64,000 nucleotides of DNA, taken from contig NZ_CP129016.1 in NCBI RefSeq assembly GCF_020524085.2, positions 1,234,001 through 1,298,000 on the forward strand. Direction: 5' to 3'. Within the stretch, counting starts at the first letter, position 1; each line of letters starts with the position of its first letter. The position numbers and the translations under genes were made by a program. Below the pieces are notes generated by a model. The model was not told the origin of the DNA, did no database searches, and worked only from the letters and a program-made list of their open reading frames with translations. The stretch comes from Halobacillus litoralis. Lineage in GTDB: Bacteria > Bacillota > Bacilli > Bacillales > Halobacillaceae. This document shows positions 9,857 to 19,303 of this stretch, piece by piece.

Positions 9857-10702
9857 TTATAATTGATAGTATTTTTTGATGCTGGCGATCGTTTCGGTGT
9901 AAAGTGAGGAACCTTCGAGGTTTGCCATCATTCCCTTTAAAATGGCAGATCGAGGCTGTTCCTTCTTCATCTCTTCAGTCAGGACATGCACCGTATCTTT
10001 AATCTCCTGGTCTCCTTCGTTGGCTAGTTCCTCTAAACTAGATAGCAATCGCTCTTTTTCTTTTCCATAGAAGGTAGCAGGTAAGAGCTGGCGCATGGTT
10101 CCTTCCGTTATGACTGGTTGGTCACCACTCTTTTCAAAACCTTCGACAATGTAGTCTGTTCTGCGTAACATCGCTTCCGTTAGGGCCTCGAGGTCTAAAT
10201 CAGCCCCTTCAATAATGATTAGATCCATATACCCTTTGAACATTCCCTGCAGGATCAGGCTGACCTCCCATCCGGTTTCACTCACCCGCTCCTGATAGAT
10301 GTTTTGCAAGTGGGTTTTGTAGAAAAGATAGGAGTTCACACGCATCTGAGTGAGGAATTGTTCAATGTTTTCATTAAAGGGAATGGCTTGTTCACGGATT
10401 TGCATAATGATGAATTCACGGTGATCGGCTAGTTCTTCGAATGTGACCTGCAATTGTTTCTTAAACTTAGTACGATCATCAGCATCGAGCTTTTGAATTT
10501 CGTCAATGCGCGTCTGAATCCGTTGATAATAATAATTGAAAATGTCGAGCAGCAAAGCATCTTTCGATTTGAAATGGAGATAGAATGCTCCTTTGGATAT
10601 TCCGCATGCACTTGCGATTTCCTGAACGGAAGTAGAGCTGAATCCTTTTTTGGCAAACAGTTTGATGGACTGTTCGATAATATATATTGATTTTTGTTCC
10701 AT
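9857..10702 (-). CDS. TetR/AcrR family transcriptional regulator
   Basis: A helix-turn-helix at residues 20-48 (GFSSTSVQEIASACGISKGA, then FYLHFKSKDALL) is the standard TetR DNA-binding domain; the remaining 230 residues are a helical ligand-binding part. At 281 residues it is longer than a typical TetR (about 200), with an additional C-terminal helical stretch. It is transcribed divergently from an RND efflux gene across 115 bp that contain two TGACCA-type palindromes, so it is very likely the local repressor of the pump and of itself. The inducer is unknown. Start ATG at 10702 with GGAGCGAC upstream. Confidence 0.88.
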   Translation of the reverse strand: MEQKSIYIIEQSIKLFAKKGFSSTSVQEIASACGISKGAFYLHFKSKDALLLDIFNYYYQRIQTRIDEIQKLDADDRTKFKKQLQVTFEELADHREFIIMQIREQAIPFNENIEQFLTQMRVNSYLFYKTHLQNIYQERVSETGWEVSLILQGMFKGYMDLIIIEGADLDLEALTEAMLRRTDYIVEGFEKSGDQPVITEGTMRQLLPATFYGKEKERLLSSLEELANEGDQEIKDTVHVLTEEMKKEQPRSAILKGMMANLEGSSLYTETIASIKKYYQL

Positions 10703-10743
10703 GGTTGTCGCTCCTTCAAACTTGGAGAAGTTGATGTTTTCTC

Positions 10744-10798
10744 TTGACCTCTGACCAGTTGGTCATTTATATTTTATAGTGTTATGACTAACTGGTCA
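10744..10798 (+). promoter_or_regulatory. RND pump promoter with two TetR-type operators
   Basis: TTGACC (10744-10749) and TATATT (10768-10773) form a promoter with an 18-bp spacer. The perfect palindrome TGACCAGTTGGTCA (10752-10765) lies inside the spacer, and a second copy TGACTAACTGGTCA (10785-10798) lies at the start of the transcript. Their centres are 33 bp apart, about three helical turns, so two dimers would sit on the same face and block polymerase. Confidence 0.82.
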
Positions 10799-10817
10799 AT
10801 AAAGGGGAGAGTTGAGT

Positions 10818-13800
10818 ATGAAACGAATCATCGATTTTTCGATGAACAACAAATTTGCAATTTGGCTGATGACAATCCTCATTACCGCTGCAGGTTTATA
10901 TGCTGGATTGAATATGAAGCTTGAAACGATACCAGATATCGAGCCACCGATCATTACGGTGACAACGACGTATCCAGGGGCTACACCAGAAGAGGTGGCT
11001 GATCAAATATCAGAACCACTTGAACAGCAAGTGAGCAATTTAAGTGGAGTGAAGACAGTCAGTTCTTCATCTTTTCAAAATGCTTCTTCGCTTCAGTTGG
11101 AATATAGCTTTGATAAAAGTTTAGATGAAGCAGAGGATGAATTGCAAGAAGCCGTCAATCAAGTGACTTTGCCGGAAGGAGCAGAAGAGCCTTCCGTATC
11201 TCGTCTGAACTTCAACGCTTTTCCTGTCGTGAGCTTGAGTGCCATCAATGGAGATGGGTCTCTTGAACAATTGACGACAACAGTAGAAGAAGAGATTGTG
11301 CCTTCTCTTGAGGGGCTTGAAGGTGTTGCGGATGTGCAGGTTTCCGGGCAGCAGCTTGAAGAAGTCCGGATTGATTTGAATGAAGAAGTATTGAATGAAC
11401 GGGGTCTCGACCAAGAAACCATTACAAGTTTCATTCAAGGGTCGGATGTTTCCTTCCCGCTAGGTTTGTACACGTTTGATGATACTCAGAAATCTGTCGT
11501 CATTGATGGAAACCTTACAAGTGTAGAAGAATTGAAAGAATTGAAGATCCCTGCTATTCCTTCTGCAGGAGGGGCTCAGCAAGGTCAACAAATGCCTTCG
11601 CAAGGAGCAGAGCAAATTCCTCCAGAAGCACAGCAAGGAGGTCAGGGACAGGGAGCGACGACCGGTGACATGCCAGCAATGGATGGCATTCCGACGGTCA
11701 CCCTGGGCGAAATTGCTGATGTAGAGGTCGTTGGAGAGGCTGAATCCATTTCCCGTACGAATGGAGAAGATTCCATTTCCTTGCAGATTGTCAAATCACA
11801 AGAAGCGAATACGGTTGATGTCGTAAACCTTGTAAAAGAAGAAACAGAATCTTTCCAGTAAGAGCTGGATGGGGTAGAGTTTGTGTACTCCTTTGACCAG
11901 GGCGAGCCGATTGAAGAGTCTGTCAGTACCATGCTTAATAAGGCATTGTTTGGTGGAATATTTGCTGTCCTCGTCATCTTATTGTTCTTACGCAACATCA
12001 AGACGACACTGATCTCTGTCATTTCCATTCCGCTATCCTTATTGATTGCCATTCTATTCTTGAACTGGATGGACATCACTTTGAATATCATGACCCTCGG
12101 AGCCATGACGGTTGCGATCGGACGTGTGGTGGATGACTCGATTGTTGTTGTTGAGAACATATACAGACGGATGTCGTTATCGGAAGAGAAGTTAAAAGGA
12201 AAAGCACTGATTCGTGAATCGACGAAAGAGATGTTCATGCCGATCCTTTCATCGACGCTTGTAACGATCGCTGTGTTCCTGCCGCTGGGCCTTGTGGAAG
12301 GTACAGTCGGTCAAATATTCTTACCGTTTGCACTAACCGTAGTTTTTGCCTTGTTAGCCTCTTTGCTTGTGGCTGTTACCATTGTCCCGATGCTGTCTCA
12401 TTCTCTATTAAAAGAATCGAAGATAAAGGGACGTACACATGAAGAAGGGGCAGGAAAACTCGCTCTTTTCTATAAAAAGGTCCTGAATAGTACGCTGAAC
12501 CATAAAATCATTTCCAGCATCATCGCTGTCTTGGTTCTTGTCGGAAGTATCGCTCTTCTTCCACTTGTGGGAACAAGTTTTCTTCCTGAACAAGAACAGA
12601 AAATGGTCGTTGCAACCTTCAGTCCTGAACCGGGGCAGACATCAGACGATGTGGAACGTATCGCTGAAGATGCACAGCAATTCTTTATGGACCGTGATGG
12701 AGCGGAAACGGTTCAATACTCTGTCGGTGGCGAAAACCCGATGAACCCTGGCGCTTCCAATCAAGCCATGTTTTACGTGGAATATGCCGATGATACCGAA
12801 GAATTTTTGGAAGAAACGCAAGCCGTCATAGACAGCTTGAATGAACAAACCGAAAACGGCGAATGGATGAGTCAGGATTTCTCTGGAGCAGGATCAAGCA
12901 GTGGACTTGAACTGCGTGTGTACGGAGATAATACAGAAGAAATCAAACCAGTCGTAACTGAAGTTGAAGAACTTCTTGCAGAAGAAGAGAATTTGAGAAA
13001 CGTCGATTCCAGCCTTTCAGAGTCCTACGAGGAATATACGCTTGTAGCCGACCATGAACGTCTTAGTGAATTAGGTCTTACAGCTGCCCAAATCGGCATG
13101 GAGCTCGGGCAAAATCGTCAGGAGCCCGTAATCACGACGATTGAACGGGATGGAGAGGAACTGAATGTCTATCTCGAAGTTGAAAAAGAAGACATTACTG
13201 GAATTGAAGACTTAACTGAGAAAGAAATCACATCTCCAACGGGTCAGACAGTCGCCATCAGTGAACTTGTCGAAATCGAAGAGGGGACAACAGCTGATAC
13301 AATTACACGGAGAAATGGACGTGTGTATGCAAGTGTCAGTGCGGAAATTACAGTAGATGACGTGGGTGCCGTTTCTCAAGATGTCAATGAAAAAGTACAG
13401 GACATTGACACGCCATCCGGTGTTGAAATTACTCAAGGCGGGGTAGCGGAAGATATTAATGAATCGTTCTCCCAATTAGGTATAGCCATGCTTGCGGCTA
13501 TCGCAATCGTGTACTTGATCCTTGTTGTTTTCTTTGGCGGAGGACTTGCGCCACTAGCAATTCTATTCTCTTTACCGTTTACCATTATCGGAGCGGTTCT
13601 TGGATTATTGATCAGTGGAGAAACGCTTAGTATTTCTGCCATGATCGGTGCATTGATGCTGATCGGAATTGTTGTGACCAATGCGATCGTTCTCGTCGAC
13701 CGTGTCATTTATAAAGAAAAAGAAGGCTTCTCTACACGCGAAGCGCTGCTCGATGCTGGAATGACTAGACTCCGCCCGATCTTGATGACAGCTCTTGCCA

Positions 13801-13985
13801 CAATCGGAGCCCTGCTTCCGCTGGCGCTTGGATTTGAAGGTGGTTCAATCATCAGTAAAGGTCTTGGAGTTACGGTTATCGGAGGGTTAGCGAGTTCCAC
13901 ACTCCTAACACTACTCATCGTACCGCTGGCGTACGAAACATTAATGAAGTTCCGTAGACAGAAAAAGACAGAAACTGCGAAATAG
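10818..13985 (+). pseudogene. RND-family efflux transporter (SwrC/AcrB-like), interrupted by an in-frame TAA
   Basis: Inner-membrane, proton-driven exporter of drugs or surfactants. From ATG 10818 (AAGGGGAG eight bases upstream) the frame reads 1055 codons, the full RND length, but codon 348 is TAA (11859-11861); the same frame continues without any shift into ELDGVEFVYSFDQGEP. First part: TM1 then the porter loop with PGATPEEVADQISEPLE. Second part: MTVAIGRVVDDSIVVVENIY with the proton-relay Asp pair, TM segments, then the repeated half with ITQGGVAEDINESF and GIVVTNAIVLVDRV. A Gln/Gly/Pro-rich insert (about residues 253-287) is unusual. The stop differs by one base from GAA, CAA or AAA. Read as one gene this is a functional-looking pump; as written it is broken. 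Confidence 0.88.
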
Positions 13986-13998
13986 ATTTTGGTAGAAT

Positions 13999-14034
13999 AA
14001 GAACATCCTCACATGATGAGGGTGTTCTTTTTTT
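13999..14034 (+). terminator. Terminator after the RND gene
   Basis: AAGAACATCCTCA / TGAGGGTGTTCTT (G-T pair) followed by seven T. Confidence 0.88.
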
Positions 14035-14111
14035 CTAAACATGTAAGAAGATATCGTTTTATTTATATGGCAGTGGGAATGGACTATAAATCGTTGAATG
14101 GAGGGGTTCGG

Positions 14112-15077
14112 ATGGATCATTATGAAATTACGATCATAGGTGCGGGACTGGCCGGCATTACAGCAGCACGGAGATTAAAGAAACAAGGCAGAAGTAATCT
14201 CTTGTTAACAGATAAAAGTAAAAGTGTCGGTGGACGACTCGCCACAAGAAGAGTAGCAGATGGAAGGGCCGATCACGGAGCACAATTTTTCACCGTACGA
14301 ACAGATGAATTAGAAGAAGAGGTGCAGGGTTGGCTCGATCAAGGATGGATTAAACAATGGTTTGGAGAGAAATACCCTCGCTACACCGCTGTACAGGGCA
14401 TGAACGGCCTTGCGAAGCAGTTAGCTTCAGGTCTTCCCACTTCCCTACATACGAAAGTAGTCAAACTGCTTGAAGTAGAGGGAGGATATCGCCTTTATAG
14501 TGAAGACGGAAAAGAGTGGCAATCAGATAAAGTACTTCTGACAATGCCATCACCTCAGATCACTGAATTATTGAAGAATAGTGAAGTGGAGGTTGAAGAA
14601 GAAGAACTGAAGCAACTTAGGGGCATTTATTTCGAACCAACGTATGTTGGCATTTTCCATTTCAAAGAAGAGACGGAACTACCGGAAGATGGCCATGTAG
14701 ATGTGGGCCTGCCTGAAGGGATGGAACGGATGGTCGATCATCGAAAAAAAGGGATATCAGATGATACGATTGTGAGCGTCTATATGGAAGCGGACTGGTC
14801 ACGGAAACATTATGGTGAAGATTACGTGATGTCATTAATTAAAGAAAAGGCAGCGGGTTATCTGAACTGGAAACAGCTGGAGTCCGAACAGTTGAAACGT
14901 TGGAGGTACGCCCAGGCCAAAAAAGTGATGCGGCAGCCTTATGTCGATCTCTCAGGAGATGGACGTCTCGTAGTCGCCGGTGATGCATTTTTGAGACTAA
15001 ATGATGAAGCCGGACGCACGAGGTTTGAAAGTGCTTATCTCTCAGGGAAAGATGCGGCAGCTTATTTGAGTTGGTGA
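14112..15077 (+). CDS. Renalase-like FAD-dependent oxidoreductase
   Basis: Predicted flavoprotein amine oxidase-fold enzyme. The start is ATG 14112 with GGAGGGG five to seven bases upstream; the longer frame from 14013 begins inside the terminator. The 321 residues open with ITIIGAGLAGITAARRL (FAD Rossmann fold), then KSVGGRLATRR (GG doublet and Arg), then ADHGAQFFTVR, the signature seen in the renalase/NAD(P)-binding family. The C-terminal FAD block is RLVVAGDAFLR. Members oxidise abnormal NAD(P)H isomers, but the substrate here is inference. No membrane segment; the gene stands alone between terminators. Confidence 0.82.
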   Translation: MDHYEITIIGAGLAGITAARRLKKQGRSNLLLTDKSKSVGGRLATRRVADGRADHGAQFFTVRTDELEEEVQGWLDQGWIKQWFGEKYPRYTAVQGMNGLAKQLASGLPTSLHTKVVKLLEVEGGYRLYSEDGKEWQSDKVLLTMPSPQITELLKNSEVEVEEEELKQLRGIYFEPTYVGIFHFKEETELPEDGHVDVGLPEGMERMVDHRKKGISDDTIVSVYMEADWSRKHYGEDYVMSLIKEKAAGYLNWKQLESEQLKRWRYAQAKKVMRQPYVDLSGDGRLVVAGDAFLRLNDEAGRTRFESAYLSGKDAAAYLSW

Positions 15078-15083
15078 GCTTAT

Positions 15084-15102
15084 GTTAGGCGGTCTGCCTA
15101 AC
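15084..15102 (+). terminator. Short hairpin after the renalase-like gene
   Basis: GTTAGGC / GCCTAAC with a five-base loop, no T run. It is the first of three successive hairpins in the gap before rarD; termination is uncertain. Confidence 0.4.
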
Positions 15103-15105
15103 AAA

Positions 15106-15158
15106 GCGAAAGGTCATCCGTTTTGAGGATGACCTTTCGCGCCAAAGGAGCCAGTAAA
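15106..15158 (+). repeat. Hairpin followed by one 21-bp unit (single-copy relative of the array at 37295)
   Basis: A 14-bp perfect stem GCGAAAGGTCATCC / GGATGACCTTTCGC with a seven-base loop (15106-15140) runs straight into CGCGCCAAAGGAGCC and GTAAA (unit 15138-15158). The array at 37329 has the same arrangement with an equivalent stem ending GGATGCCCGTTCGCGC, a seven-base loop and the unit CGCGCCAAACGAGGCC. There is no T run after the stem, so it is not a standard terminator. Confidence 0.7.
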
Positions 15159-15194
15159 AAGGTTGGGGGCCATGCATGGCCCCCAACCTTTTTT
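15156..15194. terminator. Bidirectional terminator, renalase-like gene / rarD
   Basis: Perfect palindrome: AAAAAGGTTGGGGGCCATG followed directly by its reverse complement. A and T runs at both ends let it act on either strand; the rarD stop codon is at its right edge. Confidence 0.88.
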
Positions 15195-16098
15195 AACTTG
15201 CTTTCGCTTCATATTTTTTCAATCGTTTCATTCTTGTGACGGTATAAACCGCGAGTCCTGCCCATATGAGGGTGAAGGATACAGCGTGAACATCCGTGAA
15301 AGGCTCATCATATAGGAAGATACCTATAATCAGCATGATGGTGGGAGCGAAATACTGAAGGAACCCCACCATTGATAAGGGAATTCTTTTTGCCCCTGCC
15401 GAGAACAAGAGGAGGGGGATCGCTGTGACGATTCCGGCGCCGAAAACGATGGCCGTCGTCCACGACCAAAAATCTATCGTGGACCATTGGCCGGTCTGTT
15501 GTTGGAGAAGAAAGACCAGAGCGATTGGAGTGACAATCAACGTTTCAATCGTCAAACCGAACATGGCATTCAAAGGGACAAGTTTTTTCAAAAGTCCGTA
15601 TGATCCAAAGCTGAAGGCGAGCAGCAAAGCAAGCCACGGGACGGAACCGAAGTTGACTGTCATATACATAACCCCTAACCCTGCTAGTAAGAAGGCGAGC
15701 CATTGGGCTTTTGAGAATTTTTCTTTTAACACAATCATGCCGAGCAGAATACTGACGAGCGGGTTGATGTAATAACCGAGACTTGCTTCAACGACGTGAC
15801 CCGTGTTGACCGCAAGTATATATGTAACCCAGTTGATGCTGATTGTGATGGAGGCAAGGGTGATGCCAATCAACTGTTTCTTATTTTTTACGATTTGCCG
15901 GCATTCCCGCATAAACTCTTTCTGTTTCCTTGCCATTAAGATTACGAGTCCCATGAAGAGGAAGGACCAGACGATGCGGTGAGCCAGGATTTCAAAAGCG
16001 GGAATCTCTTGAATCATCTTCCAGTAAATGGGGAGCACACCCCACAGGATGTAAGCACCGGCCGTATAGATAACACCTAGTTTGTGTTCATTGATCAT
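15193..16098 (-). CDS. rarD: RarD/EamA-family DMT permease
   Basis: Membrane protein of the drug/metabolite transporter superfamily, 301 residues, ten hydrophobic segments in two EamA halves. The first begins GVIYTAGAYILWGVLPIYWK, which is the RarD subfamily start; the second begins near residue 145 (GSVPWLALLLAFSFGSYGLL). Family members are named for a chloramphenicol-sensitivity phenotype; the true substrate is unknown. Start ATG at 16098 with AAAGGGTCC upstream. A TATAAT -10 (minus strand, 16148-16143) is visible, the -35 is weak. Single gene. Confidence 0.88.
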   Translation of the reverse strand: MINEHKLGVIYTAGAYILWGVLPIYWKMIQEIPAFEILAHRIVWSFLFMGLVILMARKQKEFMRECRQIVKNKKQLIGITLASITISINWVTYILAVNTGHVVEASLGYYINPLVSILLGMIVLKEKFSKAQWLAFLLAGLGVMYMTVNFGSVPWLALLLAFSFGSYGLLKKLVPLNAMFGLTIETLIVTPIALVFLLQQQTGQWSTIDFWSWTTAIVFGAGIVTAIPLLLFSAGAKRIPLSMVGFLQYFAPTIMLIIGIFLYDEPFTDVHAVSFTLIWAGLAVYTVTRMKRLKKYEAKAS

Positions 16099-16171
16099 GG
16101 TGAGGACCCTTTCGTATGTCGGGATATTTGTTCATCCGATTCATTATATCACCGTTCGAAAGGCGAAGCTT

Positions 16172-16204
16172 GAAAAATGCATGGCCCATAAGACGGGCCA
16201 TGCA
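16172..16204 (-). terminator. Terminator after the FAD/Rieske gene
   Basis: On the minus strand TGCATGGCCC / GGGCCATGCA with a seven-base loop, followed by TTTTTC. Confidence 0.85.
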
Positions 16205-16206
16205 CA

Positions 16207-17797
16207 TTAAGGTTGTTCACCGTGTTCTTCTGCGTTACTTTCTCCTAGTGGAGCGTGGTGATCCGGTTGCCCTTCTAATGCAATTTTCATCAGAGGCTTG
16301 TCAGCAGGGCCTTCGACAACCGCCCCATCATAGGAAAAACGGGACCCGTGACATGGACAATCCCACGTATGTTCACCACTATTCCATTCGACTTCACACC
16401 CCATATGTGTGCAGGTCGTGTCGAGGACATGCAGTTTGCCTTCGTCATCTCTGTACGCACCGGCTCTTTCTCCGCGCCACTGGACGACCATCCCTTCCCC
16501 CTTTTTTGAGAGAGTTCGGGCGTTCGGCTACAAGTTCCAGTTTCCCTTCGACCAGGTGTACAGCGACATCAAAATTCTGGGATAAAAATTGCTTCATGCT
16601 AGGGTCTGACTTGAAGCGTGTAGGTTTGAATAGTTCGTGAAAAAGAGATTCCTCACCAAGGACATAATCACTAATCAGTTTAGCTGCGAGCGTCCCGTTC
16701 GTCATGCCCCATTTACGGAAACCTGTAGCGATGAATACGCGATCGTTGTTTCGTGTGATTGGGCCGATATACGGTACTTTATCAAGTGTGGTGAGATCTT
16801 GTGCTGACCATTGGAACAGTTTCTCTTTTATGCCGAACGTCTGGGCAGCGAATTCTTCCAGCGCATTGTAATGGAACGATGTATCCAACCCTTGACCTGT
16901 CTTGTGACTTTCCCCACCGATCAACAACACAGGTTTTCCATTGTATTCAGCCGTGCGGATGGAACGTTTCGGCTCATCGATCGACAAATACATCCCTTCA
17001 GGTACTTCTTTTTCAGGTTCAATGGCAAGGAGGTAGGAACGCTCGGCATACATGCGGCTGAAATAAAATCCTTTTCCATCATAAAAAGGGAAATGGCTGC
17101 ATGAAACCAACTTCTCGCAGGCAAGCATATGCCCATCTCCTGTTTGGATTTCAATGCGGTCCTTTTCTTTTACATCTGTGGCTTTCGTGTGTTCAAAAAT
17201 CTCTCCACCCAGAGTCACGAATTCTTCAATGAGTGCAGCTAAGTATTTGAGGGGGTGGAAGCGCGCTTGATTCTTCATGCTGAGTGCTTTCGTTGCTTCC
17301 ATGTCAAAAGGGAGGGCATCAACCGTGCCACCTGGAATGCCGAGCTTTTGATAGGCCTCATATTCATTTTTCAGTTTATGCGCACCCTTTTTCGTAGTAG
17401 CGAAGAGGTAAGCATCCTCTTTCACCCAGTCGCAATCGATTTGATACTTGTCAATCCATTCCTCCATGGACTGCAGGGCACTCATTTGGGCCTGATAGTA
17501 TAGTGAAGCTTCCTCTTCACCAAAGTGTTTTAATAATTCATGGTAGATCAATCCGTGTTGAGCCGTTACTTTTGCCGTCGTATGACCTGTCGTACCATTC
17601 AACAGTTCATCCGCTTCCATAAGGGTAACTTTTTTTCCTGCTTTTGCTAAAAGGTAAGCGGTCGTAATCCCGGTGATTCCGCCACCGACAACAGCCACCT
17701 CTGTCGTTGTATCCTCTTTCATAGCTTCAAAAGTCGGCAATGACATATTTTCTCGCCATAAAGGTTCTGGTTGAGTCCAATTCTCGTGTTGTTCCAT
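16207..17797 (-). pseudogene. yhfW: YhfW-type FAD oxidoreductase with C-terminal Rieske domain, split by a +1 frameshift
   Basis: Two frames together give one protein of about 529 residues, the architecture of Bacillus YhfW. The N-terminal 430 residues are a DadA-type FAD oxidoreductase: VAVVGGGITGITTAYLLAKA (residues about 35-54) and near the end FIATGFRKWGMTNGTLAAKL. The C-terminal part is a Rieske [2Fe-2S] domain, CTHMGC and CPCHGSRF supplying the Cys2His2 ligands. The break is at a run of five G after six A on the coding strand (plus-strand 16497-16507); taking out one G gives KKGEGMVVQWRGE and restores the fusion. The shift needed is +1, so it is not the common -1 slippage signal. Function unknown, possibly amine oxidation. 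Start ATG 17797. Confidence 0.85.
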
Positions 17798-17857
17798 GAG
17801 TTTCCCTCCTGAAATGACTCGTTTCTTTCAGTCTTTCCCTCTACAAAGGTTTCATGT

Positions 17858-17903
17858 ATTTTTCCATGGAAAAATTAACAACATTTAGGCTTTGTAGTAT
17901 ACT
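17858..17903 (+). promoter_or_regulatory. Promoter of the EAL-HDOD gene abutting an 18-bp palindrome
   Basis: TTAACA (17875-17880) and TATACT (17898-17903) are separated by 17 bp. The perfect palindrome ATTTTTCCATGGAAAAAT (17858-17875) sits at its upstream edge, between this promoter and the divergent yhfW-type gene, and could be an operator for either. Confidence 0.65.
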
Positions 17904-17943
17904 TGAACAAGATGGTAAGAAACGCATGAAGGTGGTAAGCAGG

Positions 17944-19200
17944 ATGGAAGTATTCGTGGCGCGGCAGCCGATTTTGACAGTCGAGAATGATGTATATGCC
18001 TATGAACTACTGTATCGGAACAGTGAAGAAAATCGGTTCGTACCGATGGATGGGAGCCAGGCAACCTCAGAAGTTTTGATGAACAGTTTTGTTACGATCG
18101 GCTTAGAGCGCTTGTCACACAACAAGCCATGTTTTATCAATTTCACGGAAGATCTTCTGCTCGAACAAGTCCCTGAATACTTCAATTCTGAACAGCTGGT
18201 CGTTGAGATCCTTGAACACGTGTCGTTCAGCCTCGACCTCATTAGAGTTTGCAGAACCTTGAAGGAAAAAGGATATCTGATTGCTCTTGATGATGTTATT
18301 GATATCGATCGCCCGTCCGTATATGAACTTCTTCATTATGTGGATATTTTAAAAGTGGATATTCGGGAAGTGACGGATGAGAATCGGACGAAAATCATTC
18401 AGTTAGGGGAAGAGTATGGGGTGACGTTGTTAGCTGAAAAAGTGGAAACCCACGAAGAGCATCAACGTTGCATAGAGGAAGGATTTTCGCTCTTTCAGGG
18501 GTTTTATTTCAGTAAGCCGGTAATCGTGAAAGGAATGGATATCCCATTTCTTTCCTCGACCTATTTTCAAATGATTAAAGAGCTTACAGCTACGGATGAA
18601 GAGATTAATATTGAAAAAGTAACGGAAATCATGGAACAGGATTTAGCCCTTACTTACAAATTGCTGCGTTTGATCAACTCCTCTCAGCAACGGACAAAAG
18701 TACCGATTCAATCGATCAGACAAGCCGTCATGCTGTTAGGTACTGAGGGCCTGAAAAAGTGGTTATACGTATTATCGGTTGAACAAACGACTTCGGTCAC
18801 CTCGACACAATCGCAACTTGTCATAAAAACAAGTCTTGTTCGTGCCAAATTGTGTGAACAGATGGCCGTCAGAATCAGAGCAGAAAAAAAGGCGGACGGA
18901 TATTTCCTGACCGGATTCATGTCGTTAATCGATGTAATCACTCAACGACCTGCCCATGAAGTCATTGATTCATTGCCTCTCGACGAAGAGATAAAGAAAG
19001 CTTTAGAAGGGCAGCAGAATACGTATCGACTCGTTTTGGATATGGCTGTTGCGATGGAAAAAGCGGATTTTGAGTGGTTGGAAACTCACTTGGCTGAGTG
19101 GGGCTTGTCCTATTCGGAAGTGTTTGAAGTATACGGCCAAGCCATCGCGTGGTCCGAACAGCTCTATCATGAACACTTTACCAATAAGGTGACAAAATAG
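17944..19200 (+). CDS. EAL-HDOD domain protein (YuxH-like)
   Basis: Predicted cytosolic signalling protein. From ATG 17944 (AAGGTGG upstream) it has 418 residues. Residues 1-210 are an EAL-type domain: VFVARQPIL and YAYELLYRN at the start, VVEILE, ALDDV, ILKVDIRE and LLAEKVET follow the EAL motifs in order but the signature Glu-Ala-Leu is ELL and the EGVE motif reads EKVE, so cyclic-di-GMP hydrolysis is doubtful. Residues 215-415 are an HDOD domain (YKLLRLINSS, IRQAVMLLG). The same two-domain layout is seen in YuxH of B. subtilis, function unclear. Monocistronic, followed by a terminator. Confidence 0.88.
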   Translation: MEVFVARQPILTVENDVYAYELLYRNSEENRFVPMDGSQATSEVLMNSFVTIGLERLSHNKPCFINFTEDLLLEQVPEYFNSEQLVVEILEHVSFSLDLIRVCRTLKEKGYLIALDDVIDIDRPSVYELLHYVDILKVDIREVTDENRTKIIQLGEEYGVTLLAEKVETHEEHQRCIEEGFSLFQGFYFSKPVIVKGMDIPFLSSTYFQMIKELTATDEEINIEKVTEIMEQDLALTYKLLRLINSSQQRTKVPIQSIRQAVMLLGTEGLKKWLYVLSVEQTTSVTSTQSQLVIKTSLVRAKLCEQMAVRIRAEKKADGYFLTGFMSLIDVITQRPAHEVIDSLPLDEEIKKALEGQQNTYRLVLDMAVAMEKADFEWLETHLAEWGLSYSEVFEVYGQAIAWSEQLYHEHFTNKVTK

Positions 19201-19237
19201 TATAAATGGAACCATGTATGTTATGATCTTTTAAGAT

Positions 19238-19264
19238 GCTCTCGTAAAGAGAGCCCTTTTTTTG
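19238..19264 (+). terminator. Terminator after the EAL-HDOD gene
   Basis: GCTCTC / GAGAGC with a five-base loop, CC, then eight T. Confidence 0.8.
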
Positions 19265-19272
19265 TTAAGAAT

Positions 19273-19286
19273 GTTACCTAGGTAAC
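19273..19286 (+). promoter_or_regulatory. 14-bp palindrome, probable MarR operator
   Basis: GTTACCTAGGTAAC is a perfect palindrome, 17 bp before the marR-type start codon. MarR proteins usually bind such 14-18 bp palindromes near their own promoters. Confidence 0.65.
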
Positions 19287-19303
19287 GAAAGGAAGTGTCC
19301 ATC

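Noticed and set aside
15106..15140. Hairpin at 15106 as an ordinary terminator
   Set aside because: There is no T run after the stem and the sequence continues into the 21-bp unit; the real terminator is the palindrome at 15156.
16490..16510. Programmed ribosomal frameshift in the yhfW-type gene (A6G5 run)
   Set aside because: The shift needed is +1, not the -1 used by A-AAA-AAG slippage, no stimulating hairpin is clear, and similar homopolymer insertions occur in many unrelated genes here.
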